A stretch of 64,000 bases of DNA, taken from NCBI GenBank assembly GCA_001600635.1, contig BCKL01000010.1, positions 515,323-579,322 on the forward strand, written 5' to 3'. Source of the stretch: Leucosporidium creatinivorum. Taxonomy: Eukaryota; Basidiomycota; Microbotryomycetes; Leucosporidiales; Leucosporidiaceae. Below are positions 31,550 to 41,723 of this stretch, piece by piece (the first letter of the stretch is position 1; each line of letters opens with the position of its first letter). A model generated the notes under the pieces. The model was given only the letters and a program-made list of their open reading frames with translations, was not told where the DNA came from and searched no databases. The position numbers and the translations under genes are program-made.

Positions 31550-31789
31550 CTTGGTGCAGGCGTTGAGGGGCGACAAGAAGGTCAGAGTCTTCAAAGGTAG
31601 ATTACTAGCAGCTTTAGAGATGTAAGCAAATGGTGAAGAGCAAGAGGGTAGGATGAGATTGGCACCGAGTTGGGAGCTTGCGAACCTCGGCGCTCGGCAC
31701 TCTGCTCTCGATCCTCCAGGCGAGTGAGCGAGGGATAGGGATAGATCTTGATGATGACAGCACAGTACACTTAGCTACCACTAAGCGCT

Positions 31790-34700
31790 CTAAGCCGCTA
31801 CAACCAATTCCCTGCCTCCCTCGGGCGGGCTCACACTCGCCGAGACCGTCCTGAACGAATCCTGCTTCGGCGTGCCCTCCAACCTCGCCAGCTGCTCCGC
31901 GTTGCTCAGTCGACGAGGATCATCAGGTGCGAAGGGGAAGGTCTCGCCGCCGGGACCTCGCATTCCTCCAAGCTTGCGGTAGAGGATCGAGAGGACTCGT
32001 TGCCGAGCGGCGTGAGTCTTGCGCGAAGGGCGGGCGACTGGGCGTGATGGAGGCGAGGCTGGTGGTGGGGCGATGAGCGATGAGGAAGTGATGGTGGTTG
32101 GAGTTCGAGAGGAGGGCGTGGGGTCGACGTGAGTGGTGGCCTTGGTCGCCGCTGGAGCAGCGGGACCGAGAGGCGAGGGGTCGGGAGCGGTCGAGTTGGG
32201 AGCAAGGATTTGAGGCGTGACCTTGCGGCGTTTGTGACGAGGTTCTTTGAATGAAGGGGGAGGGGAGCGACCTTGGAAGGCGGGCGATGGGAGAAGGGGA
32301 GTCGAGGTGGGAGGAGCGAGTGGATGCGAGCGATCCGCCTTGCTCGTGGTTGGCGGGGCTTGCGACTGCGAGTCGCCGTAGGAAAGCAGCCGGCTCATCT
32401 TCTCCTCCGAGAGGGGTTGAAAACGAGAAGCGGAGGAAGAGCTCGTCCCTCTGGTCCTCTCCTCGACTGGCTTCGGCCGACGCTGCTCTTGCTGCTCCTC
32501 GACGATTGGCTGCACCTCCTCGACCTCGGCGCTCGACGTCCCGACCACTTCCGGCGGTAATGATGGCTGCTGGACCGGGCTATGCGCTTTCCTCGGCGAC
32601 AGCGGCGGCAGCTCCTCGTCGCTCTTCAGCCGCGACCACTTCTCGACCAGCTCGGTGATGTCCTCTCCTCCCTCCACGTTGAGCCNTTTCGTGTCGAGTT
32701 GGTGGTTGACGAAGGAAGCGAGATGGTCGGGTAGGTCGTCAGGGGAAGAGTCGACTTGAGTTCGGCGTGGCCTGCGCCGAGTAGCGACGACGTGATCTCG
32801 ATGCTCGCGAGCCTCCCTCGAGAGCTGCTCGACGCCTCCTGGGGCGAGGTGGTCGGCAAAGAGATTTGGCATGGCGAGGTAGTCGCGGCAGGGGTTTGCC
32901 CAGCTGTCGATGATGGTGAGAGGGTAGAGCGTGCGCGGCTTGAAGAGGCCGACGAAGCGTTGAAGTTCGGGGAGGGTCGAGTGGCGGGCGAGGGGCACGA
33001 TCTGCGTGAGCGAGGCAAGTCAGCCTGCGGTCGAGGGTGCGGTCGAGGGTTGGGCAAGCGAAGAAGAAGACTCACGAGGTAGTTGGGTCGCTTCGAAGCC
33101 TCGTCGACCGAAGACTCGCAGCTGTCGGCGCCTTCCCGCTCCTCCCTCGCCTTGGCCAACTCGAGCGTCTCCTCCAGCCTCGTCCTGTACTGATCCCACT
33201 TCCACTTCGGCATCTCGGTCGGGTTAACGTAGACGATATCGTCCACCGCAGCCGCTCCTTCCACCTCGGCTTGAGCTGCTCGACGCCCAGGCTGCTTGAG
33301 CTGCTTGGGACCCTCGAGCAGCGGCAGATACTCCGCATCCCACTCGTAGCATCCTTGCCCATCTCCCCAGCACTGATCGCACTTCCATCGGCGTTCGCAG
33401 GCGTGGAAGCGGTGAGGTGTCGAGGTGGAGGTCGTGCCGAGAGAAGCGAGGAGAGGGTCGAAGGGCGGGGTGCTGGGGTCGGTAGGGGAGTAGGCCTTCA
33501 TTTTGTAGCGGTCGAGGTGGATCTGCAGGTTGCCGAGGTTAGTTGTGGGGACTTGGGCGGACTCGGCAGAACAGCGAAGCGACGAACGGGTTCGCCGAAC
33601 GCTCGGTAGACGCCCTTGAGCATNNNNNNNNNNNNNNNNNNNNNNNNNNNNNNNNNNNNNNNNNNNNNNNNNNNNNNNNNNNNNNNNNNNNNNNNNNNNN
33701 NNNNNNNNNNNNNNNNNNNNNNNNNNNNNNNNNNNNNNNNNNNNNNNNNNNNNNNNNNNNNNNNNNNNNNNNNNNNNNNNNNNNNNNNNNNNNNNNNNNN
33801 NNNNNNNNNNNNNNNNNNNNNNNNNNNNNNNNNNNNNNNNNNNNNNNNNNNNNNNNNNNNNNNNNNNNNNNNNNNNNNNNNNNNNNNNNNNNNNNNNNNN
33901 NNNNNNNNNNNNNNNNNNNNNNNNNNNNNNNNNNNNNNNNNNNNNNNNNNNNNNNNNNNNNNNNNNNNNNNNNNNNNNNNNNNNNNNNNNNNNNNNNNNN
34001 NNNNNNNNNNNNNNNNNNNNNNNNNNNNNNNNNNNNNNNNNNNNNNNNNNNNNNNNNNNNNNNNNNNNNNNNNNNNNNNNNNNNNNNNNNNNNNNNNNNN
34101 NNNNNNNNNNNNNNNNNNNNNNNNNNNNNNNNNNNNNNNNNNNNNNNNNNNNNNNNNNNNNNNNNNNNNNNNNNNNNNNNNNNNNNNNNNNNNNNNNNNN
34201 NNNNNNNNNNNNNNNNNNNNNNNNNNNNNNNNNNNNNNNNNNNNNNNNNNNNNNNNNNNNNNNNNNNNNNNNNNNNNNNNNNNNNNNNNNNNNNNNNNNN
34301 NNNNNNNNNNNNNNNNNNNNNNNNNNNNNNNNNNNNNNNNNNNNNNNNNNNNNNNNNNNNNNNNNNNNNNNNNNNNNNNNNNNNNNNNNNNNNNNNNNNN
34401 NNNNNNNNNNNNNNNNNNNNNNNNNNNNNNNNNNNNNNNNNNNNNNNNNNNNNNNNNNNNNNNNNNNNNNNNNNNNNNGAGTGGACGGCTTCCTCCTGTA
34501 GGCAAGGGTGATGTGAAGGTCAGAAAAGGCGCCTAGAGAGCACACAAGCGCCCACTGCGCACCTTTGAGACCAACTCCTCGTCGACGAGCACGCACGAGG
34601 TGTCGAGGTAGATGTTGTCGAGGCAGGGAAGCGATGGACTCGTCGCCTTGCCCTTGCCCTTGACGTCCTTGCTAGAAGAAGCGACGGGAGCATCGTCCCA

Positions 34701-35501
34701 TGCCAGGTACTTGGACAGCGCGGAATGGCGCTTGAGGGAGGCGATCCACCAGTCCTCGGCGCGAATGTCGCCCGTGACGATGACTGCTCGCTCGACACCG
34801 TCGACCAGCCCTTCGATGAGGAACCTGTTGGCGCAGAGTACGATGTTAGCGCTAGTCTCGTAGCTAGGACGGCCTGCCTCGACTCACATGCAGGCGCCGG
34901 GGCAATGATTGGCGTCCATGGCCGTCACGAGCACCGAGGCGTTGTTGGGACCTTCGATGCGTTGAGGCGTGTCGAGAGGGATCTCGCGCTATGAAACAAG
35001 GGGTTAGCGAGTGCCGCGACACCCGGCTTGTCGGTGAACTCACCACCAAGTCCATCGCCGAGCCGCCCTTCCCTTTCGAGCTACGCTTGCGCAGGTTGGC
35101 AAACTTGAGGACCTTGCGCGCGTGTGGGAGCTCCTCTTGTCGAACTCGCTCGCCTGCTTCCGTCGTGTTGAGGAGGAGGTGCTTGGTGACGGCGGTGGTG
35201 TAGATTCGGCCTTGGAAGTTGGGCGAGTCGAGTCCTGCGAGGCGGTGAAGGGGGTCAGCTCGATCCGCTTCAGTATCACTAGGCGACAGACTCACCTTGG
35301 ATGTGATCGGTATGCGCGTGAGTGAGGAGATGCACGAAAGGCGCCTTGCCTGTGTAGGGATTGAGCCTGCCCGGCTCGGCGCCGCCGTTGAAAGCATCGA
35401 CTCGGATCCATGGGAACTCTTTGACTGTGGGAACAGGTGTGTGAGCTCGCCGTTACTCTGTTAACGAGATCGCACATACTGTAGCCGTGATGCGTCGACA
35501 T
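31790..35501 (-). CDS. SNM1/Artemis/Pso2-family nuclease, right copy (interrupted by a sequence gap)
   Basis: Mirror copy of the nuclease at 20557-23551, with the same motifs (HAHTDH, DANHCPGAC, VTGDIRAEDWW) and C-terminal tail. An 855-base run of N (33624-34478) replaces what is only 138 bp in the left copy, so the gap length is probably a placeholder. Differences from the left copy include a 12-bp repeat expansion in the intron near 33030-33050 and a diverged patch at about 34820-35360. In that patch introns are poorly alignable while exons are 93-97% identical by eye. An ambiguous base at 32686 mirrors 22655. If real, the gene is a recently converted duplicate. Confidence 0.8.
33624..34478. 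other. Assembly gap (855 N)
   Basis: Run of unknown bases inside the right nuclease copy. Edges correspond to left positions 21585 and 21729. Open frames reported across it are meaningless. Confidence 0.99.
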
Positions 35502-36383
35502 GCTGTACTCCAAAGGCGAACCTGACCAGCGGACGCGCTTCGGCGCGAGAGAGAAGGTGAGGTGGAGAAAGGCGAATGCGGGATGTAAGAGCGAGCAGGG
35601 AAGTGTAGGGTAGTACTGGCAATTAGTTGATGCTGATGGTAGGTGCTTCTTCGGAGCGGAGGCAGTAGAACGGCGAGGCGGCTGAGAGGGAGACCGCTTG
35701 TTTGAGGTGAGCTCTACAAGCTAGTAGGTCGACGAGAAAGAGCGAGCAGGAGCAGCAGCTACTCTGCTACAGCACAGATCGCCCTGCAGAAAGTCGAAGA
35801 GGAGAACTCGAGGTGATGGTCGGGAGCAGAAGAGCCTCGAGTGCGATTCGCGACAACAGGTTGACTTCGGACATCTCGCTCAATTCTGCACTCGACTCGA
35901 TTCTACAGCACTACAGGACATTTTGGAGGCTTTCAAGAATGCTCAGCTACTCCCTCACCTCCCCACACGCCCTCTCCGCCCTTCGCCTCAGCGCCGCGCA
36001 CTGGGCCCCGAAGCTGGCACTGAACAGCAGCCTACGGCGAGCAGGTGCAAGGACGCCTACCTAAGAATCGCTGGGATCTGTCCTTGACCGCCAGTGTTAG
36101 CCCACCTCGAAAGGAGCATCCAACGCCGAGCTTCCTCCGGCGCCCCATCTCTCGCTGCCGATCCACCCCTTCAACTCCAGCGCCAAGATGACCTATCACT
36201 AAGAATAAACGCGCATGTAGCCTCTTCAGTGCTGCTCTGTGGATCGACCGAGTGATGGAAGCTCCACGAGCACCGGGAGTGCCCAGGCTCAGCCAGTCCA
36301 CTGGTTCTCGGCGCCTGTCTCCCCTTCCACTGCCAGCGCCGTCTCTCTCCTTCTGTCTCTACATTACACTCGCCTAGAGCAGG
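35502..36383. promoter_or_regulatory. Divergent intergenic region nuclease / GPI protein (right)
   Basis: Mirror of 19677-20556 with small differences, including repeat copy 3. No gene supported. Confidence 0.5.
35735..35925 (+). repeat. Dispersed intergenic repeat, copy 3
   Basis: Inverted relative to copies 1 and 2 because it lies in the right arm. Close to copy 2, with a few substitutions. Confidence 0.6.
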
Positions 36384-37643
36384 ATGCACTTTCAACTAGT
36401 GCTTCTCCCCATCCAGCTGCTCCTCCTGCTCGCTCAGCCGGCGCTTGCGGCCACGAGCAGCTTTCGTGGAACGATGTCGGTCACAATCAAGCAGGTGCAG
36501 GGCACGAGCTGTACTGGGGTGAGTGGCTCACGATATCTGCGCTTGACGTCTTCTTGGCGATTCGCTTGACGTCCTTGTAGCTGACCGCTGTCCCCTCTTT
36601 CGCAGAACAAGCAGCTGCAATGGACGAACCCGCCTGCGAACCTGCAGGTGGGCCCTGCATCGGGAAGGACTCGCCTCGCTTTTGGTACCAACAACGTCGT
36701 CAACCCACCTAGCGTGGGCTTTGTGAGTGCTTCCCGCCCGTCACTAAGCTAGATCTGACGGCTGACCTTTCCTTCGCCGAGCAGATCTCTGGCACTCAAT
36801 ACAATCGCTTTGGAACGACTCTCTTCATCGACTATTGGACTATGAAGTATGCGTGGGCCGGAACGGGAACCGGTCGTGAGTGGTACAGCGTGGGCGGAGC
36901 GACCTCGGCGATGCTGACTGTCCCGGTCGCCTTGCCTTCGCGCCACAGGCTACATCTCGGTCAGCGGCGTAAGCGCTATAGGAATGCTGAGGATGTCAAA
37001 GATGGAGCGGCTGACCTGCTCGCCGCCTGCAGACGCTCACCAACGCCAACGGGTATCAAACGGCGACCACCACCAACTCGTTCGTCGTCAACGAGCCCGT
37101 CGTTCCCACCATGTGCTACTTCACCCTGTAAGTCGCGAACTGAACTCGTCCGACGTTACTACAGATGCTAACTCGCCTCCGTCGACTACAGGAATGCCTT
37201 CGGCGCGATGCTCAACGGCGCGAAGATGGCTGGAGCTTTCTCTCGCACTCAGACCCGCATGCAGGTGTCTTCATACGGCCGAACTAACAATGGTGAGGGC
37301 TGCTGCCGACCGCTGCTGCTGGCTCGTAACTCGCCTCACTCCCTCTTTCGCAGGCAACGTCTACCTCCTCGACGCCGTCTTCTTGGGCAACCTCGCCAGC
37401 GGGCCGACCATCTTTGCAGCAGGCGCCAATACCTCGTCTACCTCCTCGGACGACTTTCCCACCGCTTTCCCTGACTTTGACTTCTCGGAGATGGGCGACG
37501 CCAGCCTCAGCAATCTCACCCTCACCGCCGAGAAGCCGGCCGAGCTGGCGCAATCTTCGACTTCGGCGGCTGTCAAAAATGCGCCATGGATCTCGAGCTT
37601 GAGTGCACTATTGGTGGTGGTGCTGGCGATGCTGGTCATGTAG
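36384..37643 (+). CDS. Secreted GPI-anchored protein, right copy
   Basis: Start at 36384 with the same signal peptide as the left copy, then the same exons (NKQLQWTNPPANLQVGP, NRFGTTLFIDYWTMKYAWAG, TNANGYQTATTTNSFVVNEP, SFGAMLNGAKMAG-like segment, NVYLLDAVFLGNLASGP). The C-terminus is acidic, Ser/Thr-rich, with the hydrophobic GPI tail LSALLVVVLAMLVM. Its first intron differs from the left copy by about one base, so the pair is either very recent or maintained by conversion. The Thr/Ser-rich stalk carries most coding differences. It is followed after 252 bp by F5, as the left copy is by F3. Confidence 0.75.
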
Positions 37644-37895
37644 GATGGCAGGATCTCGGCAATTCACTCTTGCCCTCCTTTTCTCGTCCCGTTCCCTCGG
37701 AGTCGGACTTGGGGTTGAGGGGCCTTCTCCTTCTCTTTCTTCTTCCTCTTTCTCGCTCGTTCGCTCCGCTCTGTAGACTTCAACGCACCAGCTCTACTCT
37801 TCCACTCCCACGCTCTCGACTCCCAGCTACACAGCTCTCCTCGTTTCGGCTCCCGCGGTCCCGCCTTCGCCTTCCTCCCTCTTGTCCTTCTTGAC

Positions 37896-39276
37896 ATGTC
37901 CCATCTTCCAATCCCGCCTACGCTGCCCAGCAGCTATTGGACGATAGCTGGAGCCAAACAGCAGATGAACAATCTGCGCCGGCTCTATAAGGATCAACGG
38001 CTCGACCGCCGGCAGGTGAAGCACCTCGACAGTGTGGTCAACGATGGCGTCGGACAGGTCGGGAGGATCTGGTGGAAGTACAACGCGTCGGACCCTCAGC
38101 GCTGTGATGAACAAATTGATGCGTTGATTTCCATGGTCGAAATCACGATCGAAAAGGTGAGCGCCGAGCGCCGAGGTGCTTCATCTGCTGTGTGCTGACC
38201 CCTCGGGTCTGCAGACGATCAAATCTAATCACAGTAGGCATCCGATTGACTAGTATCGCGCATCTGCTGACCATTCGGTGCAGCTCAACAGCCTATACCC
38301 TCCTCGCCGCCTCGCTCCTTACCTCTCGCCGAGTCCGGGACCAGCCACCAGCACCCACAATCAGCGCCAAGCGTACGCGGCAGCGCTCAAGCCGTACTCA
38401 CTGAGGATAAGGCTGTGGAACGCATGAAAAAGCTCCACCAGCTGTACGAGGGTCACAACCTCAGCGAGAGGCAACAGGCGCCATTCCAGAGCGTAGTCGA
38501 GAAGGCCATCTCCACCATCACCAAGATCTTTGCACATCAGTCCTTTACTCCTCGAGCTAAGCAACAGCGTGCTGAAGCCGTGATCAAAAAGGCGAGGGCC
38601 ATGATAGTCGAGGTGAGCGCCGAGCGCCGAGCGTTCAGCTTCCTGTGTCAGAGCTGACTGATCACTTCACAGGGCGTGAGCCGAATGAGACGTGCGTACT
38701 AGGCTAGCGCCAAACTCCCCCTGTCTGCCTTCGCTGACCCCCCCTGAACCCACCATACAGAGCACTCTGGGCAGGTGCAGGCCGCGAGCGCCGGTCGTTC
38801 GGCTCCGCCTTCTGCTCCTGCTCAGGACCTATCGGATCCAACTGGGCACCGGGAGGAGTTGCTTGACGAGTATGACCGTGCTTGTCTCGCCATGGCTAAG
38901 AGCAACCCCGCCGACGCTCAGAACATCCTCCACCTCTCCGCCGAGAGGAGGGAGCACCTCAAGTTGGAGACCTTGCCTGAGCTTGCTCTCACGGTCAGGA
39001 AAGTTCAAGATTATTTGCATGTATGTTGTTTGCCCTCGACTTGCGCTTATCGAAGGAGGGCGCGAGATCGTTGAGGAAGCGAACGCCTCAGCGCCGAAGC
39101 GGCAGAGGCTGACAGCCTTCTCCCTCTCTTTCCTCCTCTCTCCTGAACAACAGGCCTACATCAAGCAGCAGAGTCAAGATCCTATCCTCAGAGTCCATAG
39201 CCTTGGGCATGGCGGTCGAGACAGCCACTTCTCCTACCTCACCTCTCGCCAAGCGGCTCGCTACTCGCGTTATTGA
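37896..39276 (+). CDS. Family-F protein 5 (two helical modules plus C-terminal signature)
   Basis: The clearest member. Exon 1 (37896-38156, 87 codons) is module 1 (QQMNNLRRLYKDQRLD, HLDSVVNDGVGQVGRIWW, SDPQRC). A 19-nt microexon (38215-38233) precedes the linker TQQPIPSSPPRSLPLAESG and module 2 (RMKKLHQLYEGHNLSERQQ, VVEKAISTITKIFAHQS). A second 19-nt microexon (38673-38691) precedes a linker (QHSGQVQAASAGRSAPPSAP) and ELLDEYDRACLAMAKSNPAD. The last exon ends ILRVHSLGHGGRDSHFSYLT then SRQAARYSRY. The donors at 38157 and 38613 both begin GTGAGCGCCGAGCGCCGAG. No known domain is recognised. It is the outer member of the right arm and the first of three tandem F genes. Confidence 0.78.
38215..38233 (+). 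other. 19-nt microexon after module 1 of F5
   Basis: TCTGCAG acceptor and GTAGGC donor. It encodes TIKSNH plus one base and keeps the frame into TQQPIP. Same size and phase in F3, F6 and F7. Confidence 0.75.
38673..38691 (+). other. 19-nt microexon after module 2 of F5
   Basis: CACAG acceptor and GTGCGT donor. It encodes GVSRMR plus one base and keeps the frame into QHSGQV. Confidence 0.75.
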
Positions 39277-39926
39277 GGTCTGTTCGGTAGTGAGGGGTGT
39301 AGATGGAGTTAATGTTAGGTGCTGAGAGCTGTAGTAGCGAGGATGGGACGGGAAATGAGAGGCTCGTCGTTCGGCTCTCGGCCGAGTTTGAGCGCCAGAG
39401 AGAAAGCGGGAGTCACCAGGTTGAAGAAGCTTCGCCGCTCTTGGCAAGACTTTATTGAAGTTTCATCGGCTCTTTAGACGTCCAACACCATTTGCAAGAG
39501 CCTGTTCAGCGAGAAGCTCAGGCTTCGGCGAAGCTGTCACTAGGCTTCGATTTCCAGGCTACGTCTCGCTTGGCAGCAGGCAGCTTCGTTCTTGCATTCG
39601 TGTTTGTATCAACAAGAGATCTGGGCGTTCCCCCAACGTACAGCACCACCAACAACACCTCAGCAACCTCAAACTGTTCACCGAGCGGCTCGCCAAGCTC
39701 GCTCGTTTCCAAACTTCGACGTTGGCAACCATGGTCGTAATATTTGTTCTTCTGAACTGTATACGTACTGCTAGTGATGTTGATGCTGCTGATGAACGAG
39801 ATCAGAACGTCGGCCCACGCTTCGGCGCCCGAAGATCCTCGCCCTCCTCGGAGTGCGCGGCCACGATATTTCCTCGCCTCTCTCTCTCGTTCTTTCTCCT
39901 CCTTTGCTCTCTTGCTTGTGTTCGCG
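39277..39926. other. Intergenic region F5 / F6
   Basis: No gene supported. The CTTCGGCGAAGCTG palindrome-containing motif at about 39527 recurs upstream of F7 (about 41386), suggesting related leaders. Confidence 0.45.
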
Positions 39927-41120
39927 ATGATGACACATCATTATATCACTGAGCATGCAGCCATGAAGCGGCTGGGCGACCTCCGAGAGGAATTCGAAGC
40001 TCTCAACTTGACCGACTCGCAGCGCCGTCAAGTTGCTGCAATTATTATGGACGGAGGCAAGCGGATGGGGGACATTTACTGGGAGGATAAGTACCGAGAT
40101 CCTGAAGCTAGACCGCAGCGAGTCAACGATCTGCTCGCTTCAGTGAGGCAAGAGATCAACGAAGTGAGCGCCGAGCTCGAGCGCCGAGCACCGAGAAGAG
40201 AGCTGACCCTCGAGCTGACCTTCTGACAGGAGCTCGCGTCGCATCATGGTGAGAGTCATACTTGTTGCTGCTACACTTTACTGACCTCTGGGTGCAGCTC
40301 AACGACCGTCTCTGCCCTCACCGCGCCGTTCCCTTTCCCCCGCCGAGTACGGGGCGACCCACGCGCCCCGGCAAGCAGTGCCGACGGCGCAGAGCAGCAC
40401 TCCACACCAATCCACACTCACTGAAAAAGAGGCTGTGGACCGAATGGAAGGACTCCATAAGGTGTACAAGAGTTGCGGCCTCAACCAGGAGCAAAAGGCG
40501 AGACTGGACAGGGTAGTCGAGAACGCCATCTCCACCATCAAGAAGATCTTTGCGCAGCAATCGTCCAATCCTTGGCTCAAGCAGCAGCGTGCTGAAGGTG
40601 TGATTGAAATGGCGAGGGGCATCATTGTCAAGGTGAGCGCCGAGTTGCCGACTCCCGGGCCCCGAGCAGTCTTCTTCGCTCCGAGCTGACTAGTCATCTC
40701 CCAGCGCATCAATCAGCAAAAAGGCAAGTCAAACGCAGAGAGCCCCTCATCCCTGTTCTGACTCCATCGTACTGCAGAGCATCCGGCCCAAAGGAGCGTC
40801 GCCAACGCCCGTGCTTCAGCTACATCCGGTGAAGACGCGCCCGCTGCAGAATACTATTCACATGTAAGTTCCTTCGCTCTGCATGTACAGTGTTCGGACA
40901 GGGTCCCCGAGGGAGCAGGACAGCGGAGGGAACGAGCGAGGACGTCGGAGGGCAAGATGGGCAGACGCTGATGGCTTGCTCCCGGTCCTATCTCTTTTGA
41001 CCCTTCATCCAGCAGCACGGTCAAGACCCCCACCTGCAACTCCACAGCCTCGGTCACAGCGGCTCCGACAGCCACGCCTCTTATTGGACCTCCCGCCAGG
41101 CAGCTCGCTACTCGCATTGA
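39927..41120 (+). CDS. Family-F protein 6
   Basis: Module 1 (AMKRLGDLREEFEALNLTDS, AAIIMDGGKRMGDIYWEDKY) ends at 40163. Then come a 19-nt microexon (40230-40248), a Pro/Arg/Ser linker (AQRPSLPSPRRSLSPAEYG) and module 2 (RMEGLHKVYKSCGLNQEQ, VVENAISTIKKIFAQQS). A second 19-nt microexon (40705-40723) follows, with a GCAAGT donor, i.e. a GC-AG intron. Then a short exon (HPAQRSVANARASATSGE) and a last exon ending LHSLGHSGSDSHASYWTSRQ AARYSH. The EYDR-type helix seen in F3, F5 and F7 is reduced. The start is 39927 or 39930 (MTHH, like MTHQ of F7). Function unknown. Confidence 0.75.
40230..40248 (+). other. 19-nt microexon after module 1 of F6
   Basis: GACAG acceptor and GTGAGA donor. It encodes ELASHH plus one base; same length and phase as the other members. 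Confidence 0.75.
40705..40723 (+). other. 19-nt microexon after module 2 of F6, with GC donor
   Basis: CCCAG acceptor. It is followed by GCAAGT, the usual form of a GC-AG donor. Encodes RINQQK plus one base. Confidence 0.65.
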
Positions 41121-41723
41121 TGAGGTGGGACGTTGGGAGGTTTGGTAGAATGAGGTGAAACGAGGCGCTGAGTGGTGTAATTGAGGAAGGAGCGGGGCGT
41201 TTGAAGCAGTGATTCGGCGCGGCGATCGCGGCTCGGCGATGATTCGGAGCTGAGAGCAAGCAAGACTGCAAGCATGACTCTCAAGATCAGAGTTCTGGTG
41301 AGTTGAACGAGCCAGTTCAAAAGCTGATGGAGCTTGCTAGGCCTTCAGCAGTGCCTCCGAGAGCCTACTTTGGCGCGATGTCAGGTCTTCGGCGAAGCTG
41401 GAGAGCGCGATCCACACCTCCCGCGACGAGGCTTGACTTCGAAGGGGCAAGTCACATGTCTTCTGCTGAAAGGGCGCAGCATGTAGCGTGAGGAGCTCGG
41501 CAAAAGACTCGGCTCGACGCTGGTGACTCCTTGCCCTCGGACCCCGCGCTCGGCTCAGAGTAGGTTCAGTCTTTTTGTTTCTTCCCTTCTCCTTGCTCGC
41601 TCTTCTCATCTCTTATTTGCTCCGACGTTCATTGCTTTAGTCCTGCCGCCCACCGCACCAGTCTTCTCCTCCAACCTCGAGCTTCTTCGGCCCAGCTCCA
41701 CAGTACAAGCCGAGTCCCGCCTC
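41121..41723. other. Intergenic region F6 / F7
   Basis: No gene supported. Contains the CTTCGGCGAAGCTG motif at about 41386 and CGGCG-rich segments near 41215-41240. Confidence 0.45.

Larger units (their letters stand above)
30131..39276. repeat. Right arm of large inverted duplication
   Basis: Mirror image of 16758-25195: F-box 3(+), nuclease(-), GPI protein(+), F5(+). The sharp loss of identity at about 31690 mirrors 23655 on the left. The outer loss of identity is near 37701, mirroring 18346. Confidence 0.85.

Noticed and set aside
33498-34596. Very long open frames spanning the N run on both strands
   Set aside because: They exist only because unknown bases contain no stop codons.
15943-36064. 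Three small frames sharing NVSLNSALDSILQHC-like peptides (15943-16215, 19996-20247, 35813-36064)
   Set aside because: They coincide with the intergenic repeat; starts, lengths and ends are not conserved. Kept as a repeat, not a gene.
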